DNA of 64,000 nucleotides from Verrucomicrobiota bacterium. Its GTDB lineage: Bacteria > Verrucomicrobiota > Verrucomicrobiia > Opitutales > UBA953. Location: assembly GCA_014193315.1 (NCBI GenBank), contig BJHS01000004.1, positions 77,153-141,152 on the forward strand, in the 5' to 3' direction. Positions 18,857-27,992 of this stretch are shown here, one piece after another. Positions within the stretch are counted from its first letter, which is position 1; each line of letters starts with the position of its first letter. The notes below the pieces were generated by a model that was given only the letters and a program-made list of their open reading frames with translations, made no database searches and had not been told where the DNA came from. The translations under genes were made by a program, and so were the position numbers.

Positions 18857-18892
18857 CAGGGCCGGTTCAAAATCGAACCGGCCCTGTTTTTT
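18857..18892 (+). terminator. Rho-independent terminator after tRNA-Leu
   Basis: A perfect 12-bp stem, CAGGGCCGGTTC (18857-18868) with GAACCGGCCCTG (18875-18886), is followed by six T. It lies 9 bp after the tRNA end and separates it from purD. Confidence 0.92.
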
Positions 18893-18927
18893 GTTCCCTT
18901 GAGCCAAGTCTCCCGCAAAACAGAGGC

Positions 18928-20226
18928 ATGGCACCGCAGGACCGGCTCGACGTTCTCATCCTTGGCTCCGGCGGCCGTGAGCACGCGTTGCTCAAGGCCT
19001 GCCTTCGCAGCCCCCGCGTCGCCAAGGTCCGGGTCGCCCCTGGCAATGGCGGGATGGCGCTGGAGGCCGAGTGCCTCGAGGTCGATGCCGCCAACCCTGC
19101 CGCGGTCCTCGAACTCGTTCGGCGGACGGGCTCCACCTTTGTGATTGTCGGCCCCGAAGTGCCCCTCGCCGCGGGCGTGGTCGATGCCCTCGAGTCCGCG
19201 GGTATCCCGGCTTACGGACCGCTCGCCGCCGGCGCCCGGCTCGAGTCGAGCAAGGCCTTCAGCAAGGATTTCATGGTGCGCCACCGCGTGCCGACCGCCG
19301 CTTCCGCCACCTTCAATCAGCTAGCCCCCGCGCTCGCCTACGTGCGCGCCCAGCCTGTCCCCGTCGTCATCAAGGCCTCCGGTCTGGCCGCGGGCAAGGG
19401 CGTCGTCATCGCCACCACCTTGGCCGAGGCCGAGGCGGCGCTGCACGACATGATGGAGACCAAGGTCTTCGGCCCCTCCGGCGACGAGGTGGTCATCGAG
19501 GAGTTTATGCAGGGCGAGGAAGCTTCCATCATGCTGATGGTCTGCGGCGAGGAGTACTTGATGCTACCGCCGAGCCAGGACCATAAGCGGGTGGGGGAGG
19601 GCGATACCGGCCTCAACACCGGCGGCATGGGTGCCTACGCCCCCACGACCGTGGTCACCGCCGATGTCGAGCGCCGTTTGCGCGAGGAGATCATCGTCCC
19701 GACCCTGCGCGGCTTGAAGGCCGATGGCATCGACTACCGCGGCACTCTTTACGTCGGCATCATGGTCACGGCGACAGGTCCCCGCGTCGTGGAGTTCAAC
19801 GTGCGCTTCGGGGACCCCGAGTGTCAGGTGCTGATGCCATCGCTGGAGACCGACCCGGTCGAAATCATGGAGGCTATCGCCCACGGGCGCTTCCGGGCCA
19901 GCTCCGTGAAACTTCGTCCGGGCTCGACCATCATCATCGTCCTGGCCGCCGGGGGGTACCCGGGCGAGATTCGCAAGGGCGACGTCATCACTTTACCCGC
20001 CGAGCTCCCGGTCGGGGTCGACATCGTCCATGGCGGCACCAAGCGCCTGCCGGATGGCCGGGTCGTCACCTCGGGCGGTCGCGTGCTCGGGGTCGTCGCC
20101 CATGGCGCGACTCTGCAGGATGCTGCCCGCCGGGCCTACGCCGTCGTCCCGCAAGTCCGTTTTGAGGGGGCCCATCACCGTCGGGATATCGGCTATCGCC
20201 AGCTCAAGCGTGACGGCGCGCTCTGA
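18928..20226 (+). CDS. purD: Phosphoribosylamine-glycine ligase
   Basis: This is the GAR synthetase of de novo purine synthesis, joining glycine to 5-phosphoribosylamine with ATP. The 432 residues match the usual length. The N-terminal VLILGSGGREHALLKAC, then VAPGNGG, VVIKASGLAAGKGVVIA of the ATP-grasp domain, GDTGLNTGGMGAYAP and VEFNVRFGDPECQVLMP are diagnostic. The open frame runs upstream across tRNA-Leu to 18661, so the ATG at 18928 after the terminator is the start. It is followed 38 bp later by the phosphatase-rpiB-glyA run on the same strand. Confidence 0.97.
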   Translation: MAPQDRLDVLILGSGGREHALLKACLRSPRVAKVRVAPGNGGMALEAECLEVDAANPAAVLELVRRTGSTFVIVGPEVPLAAGVVDALESAGIPAYGPLAAGARLESSKAFSKDFMVRHRVPTAASATFNQLAPALAYVRAQPVPVVIKASGLAAGKGVVIATTLAEAEAALHDMMETKVFGPSGDEVVIEEFMQGEEASIMLMVCGEEYLMLPPSQDHKRVGEGDTGLNTGGMGAYAPTTVVTADVERRLREEIIVPTLRGLKADGIDYRGTLYVGIMVTATGPRVVEFNVRFGDPECQVLMPSLETDPVEIMEAIAHGRFRASSVKLRPGSTIIIVLAAGGYPGEIRKGDVITLPAELPVGVDIVHGGTKRLPDGRVVTSGGRVLGVVAHGATLQDAARRAYAVVPQVRFEGAHHRRDIGYRQLKRDGAL

Positions 20227-20264
20227 ACGCTTGAACGGGGGCGAAAGCCTCCCATCGTCACCCC

Positions 20265-20750
20265 ATGGCCGCTGAGCGCGACACCGTGATCTTCGTCTGC
20301 ACCGGCAACACTTGCCGGAGCCCGATGGCGGAGGCGTTACTGCGCGCCGCCTTGGCCAAGCGCGGGGAAGGGCTGGCCCATCTTAAGGTGGTCTCCGGCG
20401 GGCTGGCCGCGGCGGGCGGCGAAACCGCCTCGGCGAACTCCGTCAAAGCGATGGCCCGCATCGGGCTCGATATCTCCGCCCACCGGAGCCGCTTGCTGAC
20501 GCAGGCGGAACTCGACCGGAGCGCCGTGGTCTTCGCGATGACGGAGTCGCACCTCGAAGCCCTGGCCCACCGCTTCGATTGTTTGCCCGAGGCGGTCCTC
20601 CTCTTGCGCGACGTGCTTCCGCTGGAAGCCCCTCGCGGCATTCCCGATCCCTACGGCGGGGATTACCGCGCCTATGAGGATGCCCGCGATTCCATGGTTG
20701 AAGCGATGCCCGCTATGCTGGAGTTTCTCCGGCAGCATTTCACCCGATGA
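20265..20750 (+). CDS. Low-molecular-weight protein phosphatase (tyrosine/arginine type)
   Basis: The catalytic loop FVCTGNTCRSPMAEA has its nucleophile at C12 and arginine at R18, and the general-acid aspartate lies in DPYGGDYRAY near residue 128. At 161 residues it has the normal family size. In Firmicutes the same position before rpiB and glyA is held by YwlE, a protein-arginine phosphatase, so that specificity is possible but unproven. It overlaps rpiB by 4 bp (ATGA), a sign of translational coupling. Confidence 0.92.
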   Translation: MAAERDTVIFVCTGNTCRSPMAEALLRAALAKRGEGLAHLKVVSGGLAAAGGETASANSVKAMARIGLDISAHRSRLLTQAELDRSAVVFAMTESHLEALAHRFDCLPEAVLLLRDVLPLEAPRGIPDPYGGDYRAYEDARDSMVEAMPAMLEFLRQHFTR

Positions 20751-21193
20751 CCACGGCCTTCGCCCTTTCTTTTGGCAGCGACCACGGCGGTCTCGCCCTG
20801 CGCCGTGACCTCATCGCCGCCCTTCGCTCCCAGGGGTATGGCATCCTGGATCGTGGCACGGAGACCGCAGAATCCTGTGATTATCCCGACTACGCTCATG
20901 CAGTGGGGGCGGACGTCAACGCCGGGCGGGCCAAGTTCGGCATCCTGGTGTGCACCACGGGAATCGGTATCTCCATCGCCGCGAACAAGGTCCCGGGGAT
21001 TCGCGCCGCCCTCGTCCAGAGCGCCGATGCCGCCGGGCTGAGCCGCCGCCATAATGACGCGAACGTCCTGTGTTTAGGGGCCAAGTATGTCGACCTCCCG
21101 CTTGCGCTGGCCTGCGTCAAGGCTTTCCTGACGGCGGAGTTCGAAGCCGGCCGCCATTGCCGCCGCGTCGACAAACTGGAGCCCCTCGCTTAA
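20747..21193 (+). CDS. rpiB: Ribose-5-phosphate isomerase B
   Basis: It interconverts ribose 5-phosphate and ribulose 5-phosphate in the pentose phosphate pathway. Family marks are SDHGGLALR near residue 11, LDRGTETAESCDYPDYA, the catalytic cysteine in VCTTGIGISIAANK (C69), and NDANVLCLGAKY. The 148 residues are a normal length. The start overlaps the phosphatase stop by 4 bp, and glyA follows 59 bp later, a gene order known from many bacteria. Confidence 0.96.
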   Translation: MTTAFALSFGSDHGGLALRRDLIAALRSQGYGILDRGTETAESCDYPDYAHAVGADVNAGRAKFGILVCTTGIGISIAANKVPGIRAALVQSADAAGLSRRHNDANVLCLGAKYVDLPLALACVKAFLTAEFEAGRHCRRVDKLEPLA

Positions 21194-21252
21194 GCCCGCC
21201 GTCTTTTCCGTTGCCAACCTCACCTTAACTTCCTGCCTTTCCCGCACCGCCC

Positions 21253-22506
21253 ATGACCGCCATCCGCCGCATCCCGCTTGCCCAGCTCGATTCCGAGATC
21301 GACGCCTTGATCAAGGCCGAGCTCAAGCGCCAGCAGACGCACCTTGAACTCATCGCCTCCGAGAACTTCACGCTCCCGGCGATCATGGAGGCTCAGGGTA
21401 GCGTCCTGACCAATAAGTATGCGGAAGGTTACCCCGGCAAGCGCTGGTACGGCGGTTGCGAGAATGTGGACCAGATTGAGCAGCTCGCCATCGACCGCGC
21501 CAAGAAACTCTTCGGCGCCGACCACGCCAACGTCCAGCCGCACTCCGGCAGCCAGGCCAACGCCGCCGTCTACTTCGCGACCATCAAGCCCGGCGATAAG
21601 ATCCTGACGATGAACCTGTCGCACGGCGGGCACCTCACGCACGGCAACGCCGCCAATTTCTCGGGTAAGCTCTACACCGTCGTGCACTACGGCGTGGGCA
21701 CCGATGGTCGCATCAACTACGACGAGGTTGAGGAGATGGCCAAGCGCGAGAAGCCCAAGATGATCACCGTGGGCGCCTCCGCCTACGCCCGGGAAATCGA
21801 TTTCGCCCGCTTCGGCAAGATCGCCAAGGAGAACGGCGCGTTGCTCCTCGCCGACATCGCCCACATCGCCGGTCTGGTCGCCGCGGGCGTCCACCCGTCG
21901 CCCGTCCAGCACGCCGATTTCGTCACCACCACGACCCACAAGACGTTGCGCGGTCCGCGCGGCGGTCTGATCCTCTGCAAGGCCGAGCACGCCAAGGCCA
22001 TCGACTCCTCGGTCTTCCCCGGCACCCAGGGCGGCCCCCTGGAGCACGTCATTGCCGCCAAGGCGGTCTGCTTCGCCCAGTGCGCGACCCCCGAATTCCA
22101 GGATTACGCCCGCCAGGTGGTCGCTAATTCCCGCGCCCTCGCCGATGCCTTGGTCGCCCTTGGTTTTGGCCTAATCAGTGGTGGTACCGATAACCATCTG
22201 AGCCTCATCGATTTGCGTAAGAGCCACCCGAATGTCTCTGGTAAAGACGCACAGCTCGCCCTCGAAGCCGCCCACATCACGACCAACAAAAATACGGTGC
22301 CCGATGAGACCCGTAGCCCCTTCCTTGCCAGCGGTATCCGTGTCGGCACCCCGGCCGTGACCTCCCGCGGCATGAAAGAGGCCGAGATGAAGGAAATTGC
22401 TCGGGCGATCTCGATTGCTCTCTCGGACCCCCAGAATCCTTCGAAAATCGAAGAAGCTAAGGTCATTGCCGAAGGCCTGTGCGCCCGATTCCCCTTGCCC
22501 TACTGA
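21253..22506 (+). CDS. glyA: Serine hydroxymethyltransferase
   Basis: This PLP enzyme converts serine and tetrahydrofolate to glycine and 5,10-methylene-tetrahydrofolate. The PLP lysine is K230 in [14 protein letters not shown]. Other signatures are [27 protein letters not shown] and VFPGTQGGP. The 417 residues match the family. As the main source of one-carbon units and glycine, it fits functionally with purD upstream. Confidence 0.97.
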   Translation: MTAIRRIPLAQLDSEIDALIKAELKRQQTHLELIASENFTLPAIMEAQGSVLTNKYAEGYPGKRWYGGCENVDQIEQLAIDRAKKLFGADHANVQPHSGSQANAAVYFATIKPGDKILTMNLSHGGHLTHGNAANFSGKLYTVVHYGVGTDGRINYDEVEEMAKREKPKMITVGASAYAREIDFARFGKIAKENGALLLADIAHIAGLVAAGVHPSPVQHADFVTTTTHKTLRGPRGGLILCKAEHAKAIDSSVFPGTQGGPLEHVIAAKAVCFAQCATPEFQDYARQVVANSRALADALVALGFGLISGGTDNHLSLIDLRKSHPNVSGKDAQLALEAAHITTNKNTVPDETRSPFLASGIRVGTPAVTSRGMKEAEMKEIARAISIALSDPQNPSKIEEAKVIAEGLCARFPLPY

Positions 22507-22575
22507 CCCATGGGAATTGTTTTCGCTTCCATTTCCCGCTCTTAATCCATTATTCTCGAATCTACCCCAATACCA

Positions 22576-23277
22576 ATGACTCCCTCCATGCGTAAACGTA
22601 AGGGTTTTACCCTCATCGAACTTTTGACCGTGATCGCGATCATCGGCATCCTCGCGACCGCCCTTGTTCCGGCCGTCAAGAAAGTCCAAGAACTCGCCCG
22701 TCGCACCTCAGCCCTCTCCAAACTCCGCAACATTGGTGCCGCCGTCAAGGTCGCGACCGATAACGGCGCCAAGCAGATCAAAGATGCGGCCTTCTCCCTC
22801 GGCACCCCTTCCCTGACCGCCTCCAAGATGCCGGAGTACATGCAGATGCTTTCCATCTATGGCGGTATCAATGACGCTACCCAGTGGTACATCGACTCCG
22901 ACGCCCTCAATGAAAGCGTCACCGTGCCCCGCCAGATTCTTTCCGGTGCGTCTCCTTCCCAACAGCCCGACCCCGGCCTTAGCAGCGCTTCCGTCTCCTG
23001 GACGACCTACACCCCGAGCGTGAAGTCCGACGAAGGCACGATTCCCCTAATGTGGACCCGTGGCCTCAATGATTCCGGCGCTTGGGATACCTCCAAGGAC
23101 GCCGTTTGGGGCGCCGACGGTGGCCACATCTACTTCAACAGCGGTCGCGTCGAGTGGTTCACCGACACCTCGAACTCCGACAACCAGTTCACCTCCCGCA
23201 TCGATGGCAAGGGTACGACGAAGTGGAAGGAAGCCGTTTCCAAGACCTTCACGGGTAAGGAACTGGCCGCCAAGTAA
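22576..23277 (+). CDS. Type II secretion/type IV pilin-like prepilin
   Basis: The 233-residue product starts with a short basic leader, MTPSMRKRKG, then FTLIELLTVIAIIGILATAL, the class III prepilin cleavage and methylation motif (cut between G and F). The mature protein would have one N-terminal membrane helix and a globular C-terminal domain with GGHIYFNSGRVEWFTD. Proteins like this are abundant in Verrucomicrobia as pseudopilins of type II secretion-like systems. No secretion gene lies next to it. An internal ATG (at MRKRKG) is an alternative start. A good terminator follows at 23304. Confidence 0.9.
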   Translation: MTPSMRKRKGFTLIELLTVIAIIGILATALVPAVKKVQELARRTSALSKLRNIGAAVKVATDNGAKQIKDAAFSLGTPSLTASKMPEYMQMLSIYGGINDATQWYIDSDALNESVTVPRQILSGASPSQQPDPGLSSASVSWTTYTPSVKSDEGTIPLMWTRGLNDSGAWDTSKDAVWGADGGHIYFNSGRVEWFTDTSNSDNQFTSRIDGKGTTKWKEAVSKTFTGKELAAK

Positions 23278-23303
23278 GTCCAAGAACGCTTGGTTCACGA
23301 AAG

Positions 23304-23325
23304 CCCCGGGCCACCGGGGTTTTTT
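23304..23325 (+). terminator. Rho-independent terminator after the prepilin gene
   Basis: CCCCGG (23304-23309) pairs with CCGGGG (23314-23319) across a 4-base loop, followed by six T. It ends the prepilin transcript before menA. Confidence 0.85.
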
Positions 23326-23368
23326 GTTTCCAGCCGTTTCCGCCGCGGCAATCTGGACGCTCCCACCG

Positions 23369-24313
23369 ATGGCCACTGCCCGCACCTGGATCGCCGCCTG
23401 CCGCCCCAAGACCTTGGTGGCGGCTGTCGCGCCCATCGCGCTCGGCGGTACGGTGGTCGTCGCGATCCCGGGCGGGCCGAGCCTTTGGGCGGAACCAGGT
23501 TTTATCCTCATCATCCTGAGCTGCCTCGGCTTCGCGCTCTGCGTGCAGGTCGCCTGTAATTTCGCCAACGACCTAGGGGATGCGCGTCGCGGCGCGGACA
23601 CCGTTGCGCGCGTTGGCCCCCGTCGCGCCGTCTCGGCGGGCGACATCACGCCCGACGCGATGCGTCGCGGCATCTGGGTCGTTTGTCTGCTCGCCCTCGT
23701 GCTTGGCGCGCCGGTCGCCTCGCTTTCCCCGTGGTTGTTGCTGGCTGGTCTCCTGGCGATCGCTTGCGCGCTGGCATATACGTTGGGCCCGTTCCCGCTC
23801 GCCTATCGCGGGCTCGGTGACGTCTTCGTCGTCGGTTGTTTCGGAGTCCAGGCGACGGTGCTGACCGCTTGGGCGGTTTGCACGCCAGGCCCGTGTGACT
23901 GCGGCTGTAACACGCCGTTGATGCCTTGGGCAGCGGCGATCCTCGCCGGCCTCGGCCTAGGTCTGCTGGCCGACAACATCCTCGTCGCGAACAACGCCCG
24001 CGACTACGAGACCGACCTTGCCGTGGCCAAACGCACGACGGTGGTGCGTTTCGGCCGCGGCTTCGCGCGTGATCTCCATGGGTTCAATACCATCGTCGGT
24101 CTCGGTTGTCTGGCCCTGGTCTTTGGCTGGGCGCCGTTGGCGCTGCTCCCCGTCGGGCTTTGGCATCACCTCGGCTTCCGCCAGGCCCGCCAGCCTGTCG
24201 ATTTCCTGCCGTTTCTCGGTCGGGCCGCGGGCCTCATGCTCTTAGCTACGGTCCTGTGCGTAACTGCCACTTGCCTTGGCTGGGTGCCCGCTGGCACCCT
24301 TGGGACGCGATGA
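23369..24313 (+). CDS. menA: 1,4-dihydroxy-2-naphthoate polyprenyltransferase
   Basis: This UbiA-family integral membrane enzyme attaches the prenyl chain in menaquinone synthesis. The first aspartate motif is NFANDLGDARRGAD near residue 65 and the second is NNARDYETDLAVAKRT near residue 210; both are typical of MenA. Roughly eight hydrophobic segments are visible over 314 residues. The ATG at 23369 gives the usual MenA N-terminus (WIAACRPKTLVAAVAPIALG). Its stop overlaps the start of the dCMP deaminase gene by 4 bp. It supplies the quinone expected by the act operon at the right end of the window. Confidence 0.9.
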   Translation: MATARTWIAACRPKTLVAAVAPIALGGTVVVAIPGGPSLWAEPGFILIILSCLGFALCVQVACNFANDLGDARRGADTVARVGPRRAVSAGDITPDAMRRGIWVVCLLALVLGAPVASLSPWLLLAGLLAIACALAYTLGPFPLAYRGLGDVFVVGCFGVQATVLTAWAVCTPGPCDCGCNTPLMPWAAAILAGLGLGLLADNILVANNARDYETDLAVAKRTTVVRFGRGFARDLHGFNTIVGLGCLALVFGWAPLALLPVGLWHHLGFRQARQPVDFLPFLGRAAGLMLLATVLCVTATCLGWVPAGTLGTR

Positions 24314-24786
24314 GCCACCCCCCGTCCCTCGCCGATCAACTCGAAGCCCTCGTCCAAGCCGGCCGCCGGCCTTCTTGGGATGAGTATTTCATGGCCACGG
24401 CGGTGTTGGTGAGCTCCCGCTCCAGTTGTGATCGGTTGCACGTCGGTTGCATCGTCGTCTCCACGGGCAAGCACCCCAATCGCCTTGTCGCGGCCGGGTA
24501 CAACGGTTTCCTCCCGGGCGCCCCGCATGACTCCCATGTGCGCGACGGGCACGAACTCGCCACGGTCCATGCCGAGCAGAACGCCGTCGCCGACGCCGCC
24601 AAGCGCGGCGTCTCGCTCCAGGGGACCGTCTGCTACGTCACCCATTACCCCTGCGTGAACTGCGCCAAGATGCTGGCCGCCGCCGGCATCGCCGAGGTCC
24701 GCTATCGCCACGATTACAAGAACGACCCGCTCGTCGCGGAACTCATGACCCAGTCCGGCGTCAAGGTCGCGCGGATCGGCGGCTGA
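24310..24786 (+). CDS. Deoxycytidylate deaminase
   Basis: This zinc enzyme converts dCMP to dUMP for thymidylate synthesis. The zinc-binding and catalytic motif HAEQNAVADAA and the distal PCVNCAKML are both present, with the family N-terminus WDEYFMATAVLVSSRSSC and VGCIVVS. The 158 residues match the usual size. The ATG at 24310 overlaps the menA stop, so the two are probably translated together; YqgE/AlgH follows after 2 bp. Some relatives act on other cytosine nucleotides. Confidence 0.92.
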   Translation: MSHPPSLADQLEALVQAGRRPSWDEYFMATAVLVSSRSSCDRLHVGCIVVSTGKHPNRLVAAGYNGFLPGAPHDSHVRDGHELATVHAEQNAVADAAKRGVSLQGTVCYVTHYPCVNCAKMLAAAGIAEVRYRHDYKNDPLVAELMTQSGVKVARIGG

Positions 24787-24788
24787 GC

Positions 24789-25334
24789 ATGGCCGGTCGG
24801 TTCCAGTCCCTGGCTGGTCGGTTGTTGGTGTCGCACCCGGCGCAACGCGACGAACACTTCCACGAGTCGGTCGTCCTCATCCATTCGCATGATCGGACCG
24901 ACGGCGCCTTGGGTGTGATCCTCAACCGGCCCTATGGGCGGACGCTCGGGCAGGCTCAGCCGAAGCTCCTAGGGACGCCGCTCGACCGGTTGCCGCTGCA
25001 TTTCGGTGGGCCGGTCGCCGCCGATCGCTTGGCTTTCGGCGGTTGGCGTTTTGCCTCCCGCGGCCCGGCCGCGATCCGCTACGGCATCAGCCGGGCAGAG
25101 GCCGAAGCGGTGGCCAGCGACGAGGCCTACCGGCTGTTCGCTTTCGTCGGGTACGCCGGCTGGGAGGCTGGCCAGCTCGAGGATGAACTACGGCGCAACG
25201 CCTGGATCACCTGCCCGTTTGATCGCGTGACCGCCCGGCTGGAAGGCGAGGCATTCTGGAAGGCGCTCCTGCTCAAGCATCGACCGGACCTGCGGCTGGT
25301 GGCGGACGAGCCTGCCGACCCCGGGTTGAACTGA
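24789..25334 (+). CDS. YqgE/AlgH family protein
   Basis: This 181-residue protein shows the family pattern: LAGRLLVSHPAQRDEHFHESVVLI, DGALGVILNRPYGRTL and HFGGPVAADRLAF. AlgH/YqgE proteins are small alpha/beta proteins linked to alginate regulation in Pseudomonas, but the biochemical role is not settled. It begins 2 bp after the dCMP deaminase stop, so it is likely the last gene of the menA unit. Its end abuts the convergent M23 peptidase gene without a gap. Confidence 0.9.
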   Translation: MAGRFQSLAGRLLVSHPAQRDEHFHESVVLIHSHDRTDGALGVILNRPYGRTLGQAQPKLLGTPLDRLPLHFGGPVAADRLAFGGWRFASRGPAAIRYGISRAEAEAVASDEAYRLFAFVGYAGWEAGQLEDELRRNAWITCPFDRVTARLEGEAFWKALLLKHRPDLRLVADEPADPGLN

Positions 25335-26330
25335 TCAGCGGCTATTGGCCGTCAGGATGTCGACCTGCCGGATCAGGGTCTCCCCCGCCGCCTTGCCGTT
25401 GGCCGAAAGCATGCGACGCTGCACCAGCAAGGGCCGGTATTCCTCTTTCACCCCAAAGAGGGACCAAGCGCCAGGCCGCAGGCGGGGGTCGCTCGCCTTG
25501 AGCGCGGTCCAGCCGATCGGCATCCCTTGCCAGCTAAACTCCACATACCAGCCCGCCGCCGTCGCCACCTCGCCGCCTTTGAGCAAGGCCGGGTAGCGGG
25601 TTATGAAATCGGGCGTCCGTTTCGGCCGTAGCGTGATCGCCAGGGCGACCGGCTGCGAGCGCAGCACGGTCAGCACGTTGGACGAGGAACGGGTGAGCAA
25701 AGGGGTGGGGTCGAGGCCGATCAGGTTCTGCCCGTTGAAGGCCCCGTGGTGATTGGGGAGGTTGCGATTATCCGCATCGGCGTCATACCAAGCTTGGAAT
25801 TGAGCGCTGAGCATCAGGCCGACCTCGAAATGGAGGTGCGCCCGGTCCCGGGGGATGGCCGTCTCGTTGGTGGAACTGTGCCCCATGACGCCGAGGACCT
25901 TGCCGGCGCCAAGGACGAGGCCGGGTTTCAATTCCGGCTGGAGGGCGGCGAGGTGGGCGTAGAGCGTGTAGACGGGGATCTCCGCCCGCGGGTGGAGCAT
26001 GACGACATAGCGCCCGTAGGCGCCGTTCAGGCGCGGGTTCACGTAGGCGACGACGCCCTCCGTCGCCGAGAAGACGAGGTCTGTCGGGTCACCTGACTTG
26101 TTGCGGCCGAGCGGGCGGATGTCCAGCCCCTCGTGGAAGCGGTGGCCGTCATCGCGCACCATGCCAAAGCCACCGGATTCGAGTCGCTTGGACTCGGTCG
26201 GTTGCAGGTAGTCCTCCGGGCCCCGTAACTGCGAGCGATCCAGCGAAGTCGGCCAGACGAACTCGGTCGCCGTGGCCGCGGTCGCGAGCAGGCCGAGACA
26301 GCTGGCGCGCTGGAACCAGCCGCCGGTCAC
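25335..26330 (-). CDS. M23 family metallopeptidase (cell-wall endopeptidase)
   Basis: The 331-residue protein has an N-terminal signal (ASCLGLLATAATATE) and the LytM/M23 zinc-site elements H-x3-D in FHEGLDIRP and HLHFEVG near residue 170. These proteases cut peptide cross-links in peptidoglycan, usually in the periplasm. Between the two motifs is YTLYAHLAALQPELKPGLVLGAGKVLGVMG, a normal M23 sequence. The start codon is GTG at 26330 and overlaps the lipoprotein stop by 4 bp, indicating translational coupling with the genes upstream. The C-terminal third (RTKRTPDFITRYP onward) has no known domain. Confidence 0.88.
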   Translation of the reverse strand: MTGGWFQRASCLGLLATAATATEFVWPTSLDRSQLRGPEDYLQPTESKRLESGGFGMVRDDGHRFHEGLDIRPLGRNKSGDPTDLVFSATEGVVAYVNPRLNGAYGRYVVMLHPRAEIPVYTLYAHLAALQPELKPGLVLGAGKVLGVMGHSSTNETAIPRDRAHLHFEVGLMLSAQFQAWYDADADNRNLPNHHGAFNGQNLIGLDPTPLLTRSSSNVLTVLRSQPVALAITLRPKRTPDFITRYPALLKGGEVATAAGWYVEFSWQGMPIGWTALKASDPRLRPGAWSLFGVKEEYRPLLVQRRMLSANGKAAGETLIRQVDILTANSR

Positions 26331-26839
26331 AGACCTTCGTGCTCCTTCATCTTGCGGATTTTCAGGATCGATTCGTTCAGGCGTTTATTCAAAGCGTGCG
26401 CCGCGGCGCGGTTGGAAAGGCCTTTCTGCTCCACATGAAAGAGGAGGTTGCCGTCCACGACCTGACCCTCGAGCCGCATGATGCCCACGGCCGTCTCGTT
26501 GACGACGAGGACGAGCTGCTTGCCGACGGCCTCGCCGGAGTACTGCATGATGTCCGCGCCGGACTTGCGGTCGATCTGCACGAGCAGGAAAACCTGACGC
26601 ATGTCCTGCGGGCCGGCTTCGACGACTTCGGTGTTGAGCACCGACTCGGCCTTGACCAAGGCCGTCGGTAGGACCTGGATGTGCACGCCGCTGACGGGGA
26701 GTACCACCTCGGCCTTCATCGAGGGGCTGGTCGAAAGCGGGGCTTCGATGAACACCGAGGCCAGGTCGGTGGGCAGGTCGGAGGCGCACCCGGCGAGCAA
26801 GAGCGAGGAGAGGGCGCCGAGGAGAGGGAGGGACTTCAT
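26327..26839 (-). CDS. Predicted lipoprotein, unknown function
   Basis: The 170-residue product begins MKSLPLLGALSSLLLAGC, with an ideal lipobox LLAGC for acylation at C18, so it should be membrane-anchored. The rest has a beta-rich VVLPVSGVHIQVLPTALVK, a QVFLLVQIDRKSGADIMQ region and a basic C-terminus (KRLNESILKIRKMKEHEG). No known domain is clear. A TTG at 26848 is in frame, but the ATG at 26839 gives a normal signal length. It lies between an unknown gene and an M23 peptidase in one tight operon, which suggests an envelope or peptidoglycan role. Confidence 0.8.
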   Translation of the reverse strand: MKSLPLLGALSSLLLAGCASDLPTDLASVFIEAPLSTSPSMKAEVVLPVSGVHIQVLPTALVKAESVLNTEVVEAGPQDMRQVFLLVQIDRKSGADIMQYSGEAVGKQLVLVVNETAVGIMRLEGQVVDGNLLFHVEQKGLSNRAAAHALNKRLNESILKIRKMKEHEGL

Positions 26840-26844
26840 GAAAA

Positions 26845-27336
26845 TCAACCGACCAGGAGGTCGAGGGTCGCGCCGACCTTGAGCAAGTGCGCCGGTTGCA
26901 GGTCGAGGGCGGGCACCAGGTAGACCTGCTTGGAGGCGGCGTGCTGGTAGGGGATCATGCCATGGTCGGCCGGCCCCGTCGCCTTGATGAGGCGCTTACG
27001 TTCGAGCAGCATCGCCAAGATGTGCTTCAGCACGGTCTTGTCGCCGGACGGGTCTTCCTCGTTCTCGTAAAGGGAGAGGAAGAACTCCTCGCGCGAGGCG
27101 AGGAGCTGGGCGCGTTGGGCTTGCTCCTCTTCGCCGCGTTCCTTGACCTCGCGCGTCCACTTGCCGAGCAGGAGGCCGGAGGGCTGGAAGTCGGCGGCCT
27201 TTTCCTTGAGGGCGTCGCTGCGTTCGATGAGGCCTCCGGTCGGTTTGTGCACGATGCAAGTGACGATGTCCCCGACGCGCAGTTCCTGACCGGAGACGGC
27301 GCACGTGCGGGCGATGGGTTTGACCTGCCAGTCCAT
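26845..27336 (-). CDS. Conserved hypothetical protein of planctomycete/verrucomicrobial type
   Basis: This 163-residue cytoplasmic protein starts MDWQVKPIARTCAVSGQELRVGDIVTC. The C-A-V-S-G-x-x-L-x-x-G-D start and the LLGKWTREVKER stretch recall a family in Planctomycetes and Verrucomicrobia that has no assigned function; this resemblance is from memory and needs a search. It has a charged helix (EEQAQRAQLLASREEFFLSLYENEE) and a hydrophobic C-terminus. It is the first gene of a compact three-gene unit with a lipoprotein and an M23 peptidase. The frame opens further upstream at 27378, but the ATG at 27336 is preferred. Confidence 0.65.
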   Translation of the reverse strand: MDWQVKPIARTCAVSGQELRVGDIVTCIVHKPTGGLIERSDALKEKAADFQPSGLLLGKWTREVKERGEEEQAQRAQLLASREEFFLSLYENEEDPSGDKTVLKHILAMLLERKRLIKATGPADHGMIPYQHAASKQVYLVPALDLQPAHLLKVGATLDLLVG

Positions 27337-27428
27337 GGTTCGAAGATGAGCCTGCGGGGGGGGGGCGGGCAACCCCATTCCCCCGGGATTGAGGCTGACT
27401 TATTGACGGTGCGGAGCCAGCCTGCGGC

Positions 27429-27992
27429 ATGAACGGTGTGACATCCTCCGGCGGCGCCGCTTTGCTCGTGGTCGACGTCCAGCCGACCTTCCTGCGGGTG
27501 ATGCCCGACGGCGAGGCCTGCCTGCGCCGTTGCCGGCTGGCGGTGGCCGCGGCCCGCCTGCTCGACCTGCCGATCTTCTTCACCGAGCAGGTGCCAGCCA
27601 AACTCGGCCCGACGCACCCCGATCTCCTGCTCGCCGCCGGCGAAGGTCACCAGGTCTTCGGCAAGACCGCCTTCTCCGCCCTCGGCGCCCCCGGTCTGGT
27701 CGAGGCCTGGCGGGCCGCCGGGATCAGCCACTTGCTCCTCGCCGGGCTCGAAGGGCCGGTCTGCGTGCACCAGACCGCGGTCGCGGCCCTGCGCGCCGAC
27801 CTTGGGGTCACCTTGCTGGTCGACGCCATCACGGAGCGGCGGTCCGCCGATGGCGCCGCTTGTCTGGCCGCCTTGCGGCACGCCGGGGCGACGGTCTTGC
27901 CGGTGGAGACGGTTTTTTACGCGATGCTGAGCGACGCCGTCGACCCGCGTTTCCGCGCGTTTACGGAACTGGTGAAGCAGGCTCAGGGCTGA
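27429..27992 (+). CDS. Isochorismatase-family hydrolase
   Basis: This 187-residue protein has the cysteine-hydrolase triad pattern: ALLVVDVQPTFL (Asp), GKTAFSA (Lys), and LLAGLEGPVCVHQTA with the nucleophile cysteine. This set is typical of isochorismatase/nicotinamidase-like hydrolases, and the PVCVHQT context is closest to YcaC-type enzymes of unknown substrate. No nicotinamide or siderophore genes are near. The 3' end overlaps the convergent tsaD by 10 bp. Confidence 0.88.
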   Translation: MNGVTSSGGAALLVVDVQPTFLRVMPDGEACLRRCRLAVAAARLLDLPIFFTEQVPAKLGPTHPDLLLAAGEGHQVFGKTAFSALGAPGLVEAWRAAGISHLLLAGLEGPVCVHQTAVAALRADLGVTLLVDAITERRSADGAACLAALRHAGATVLPVETVFYAMLSDAVDPRFRAFTELVKQAQG

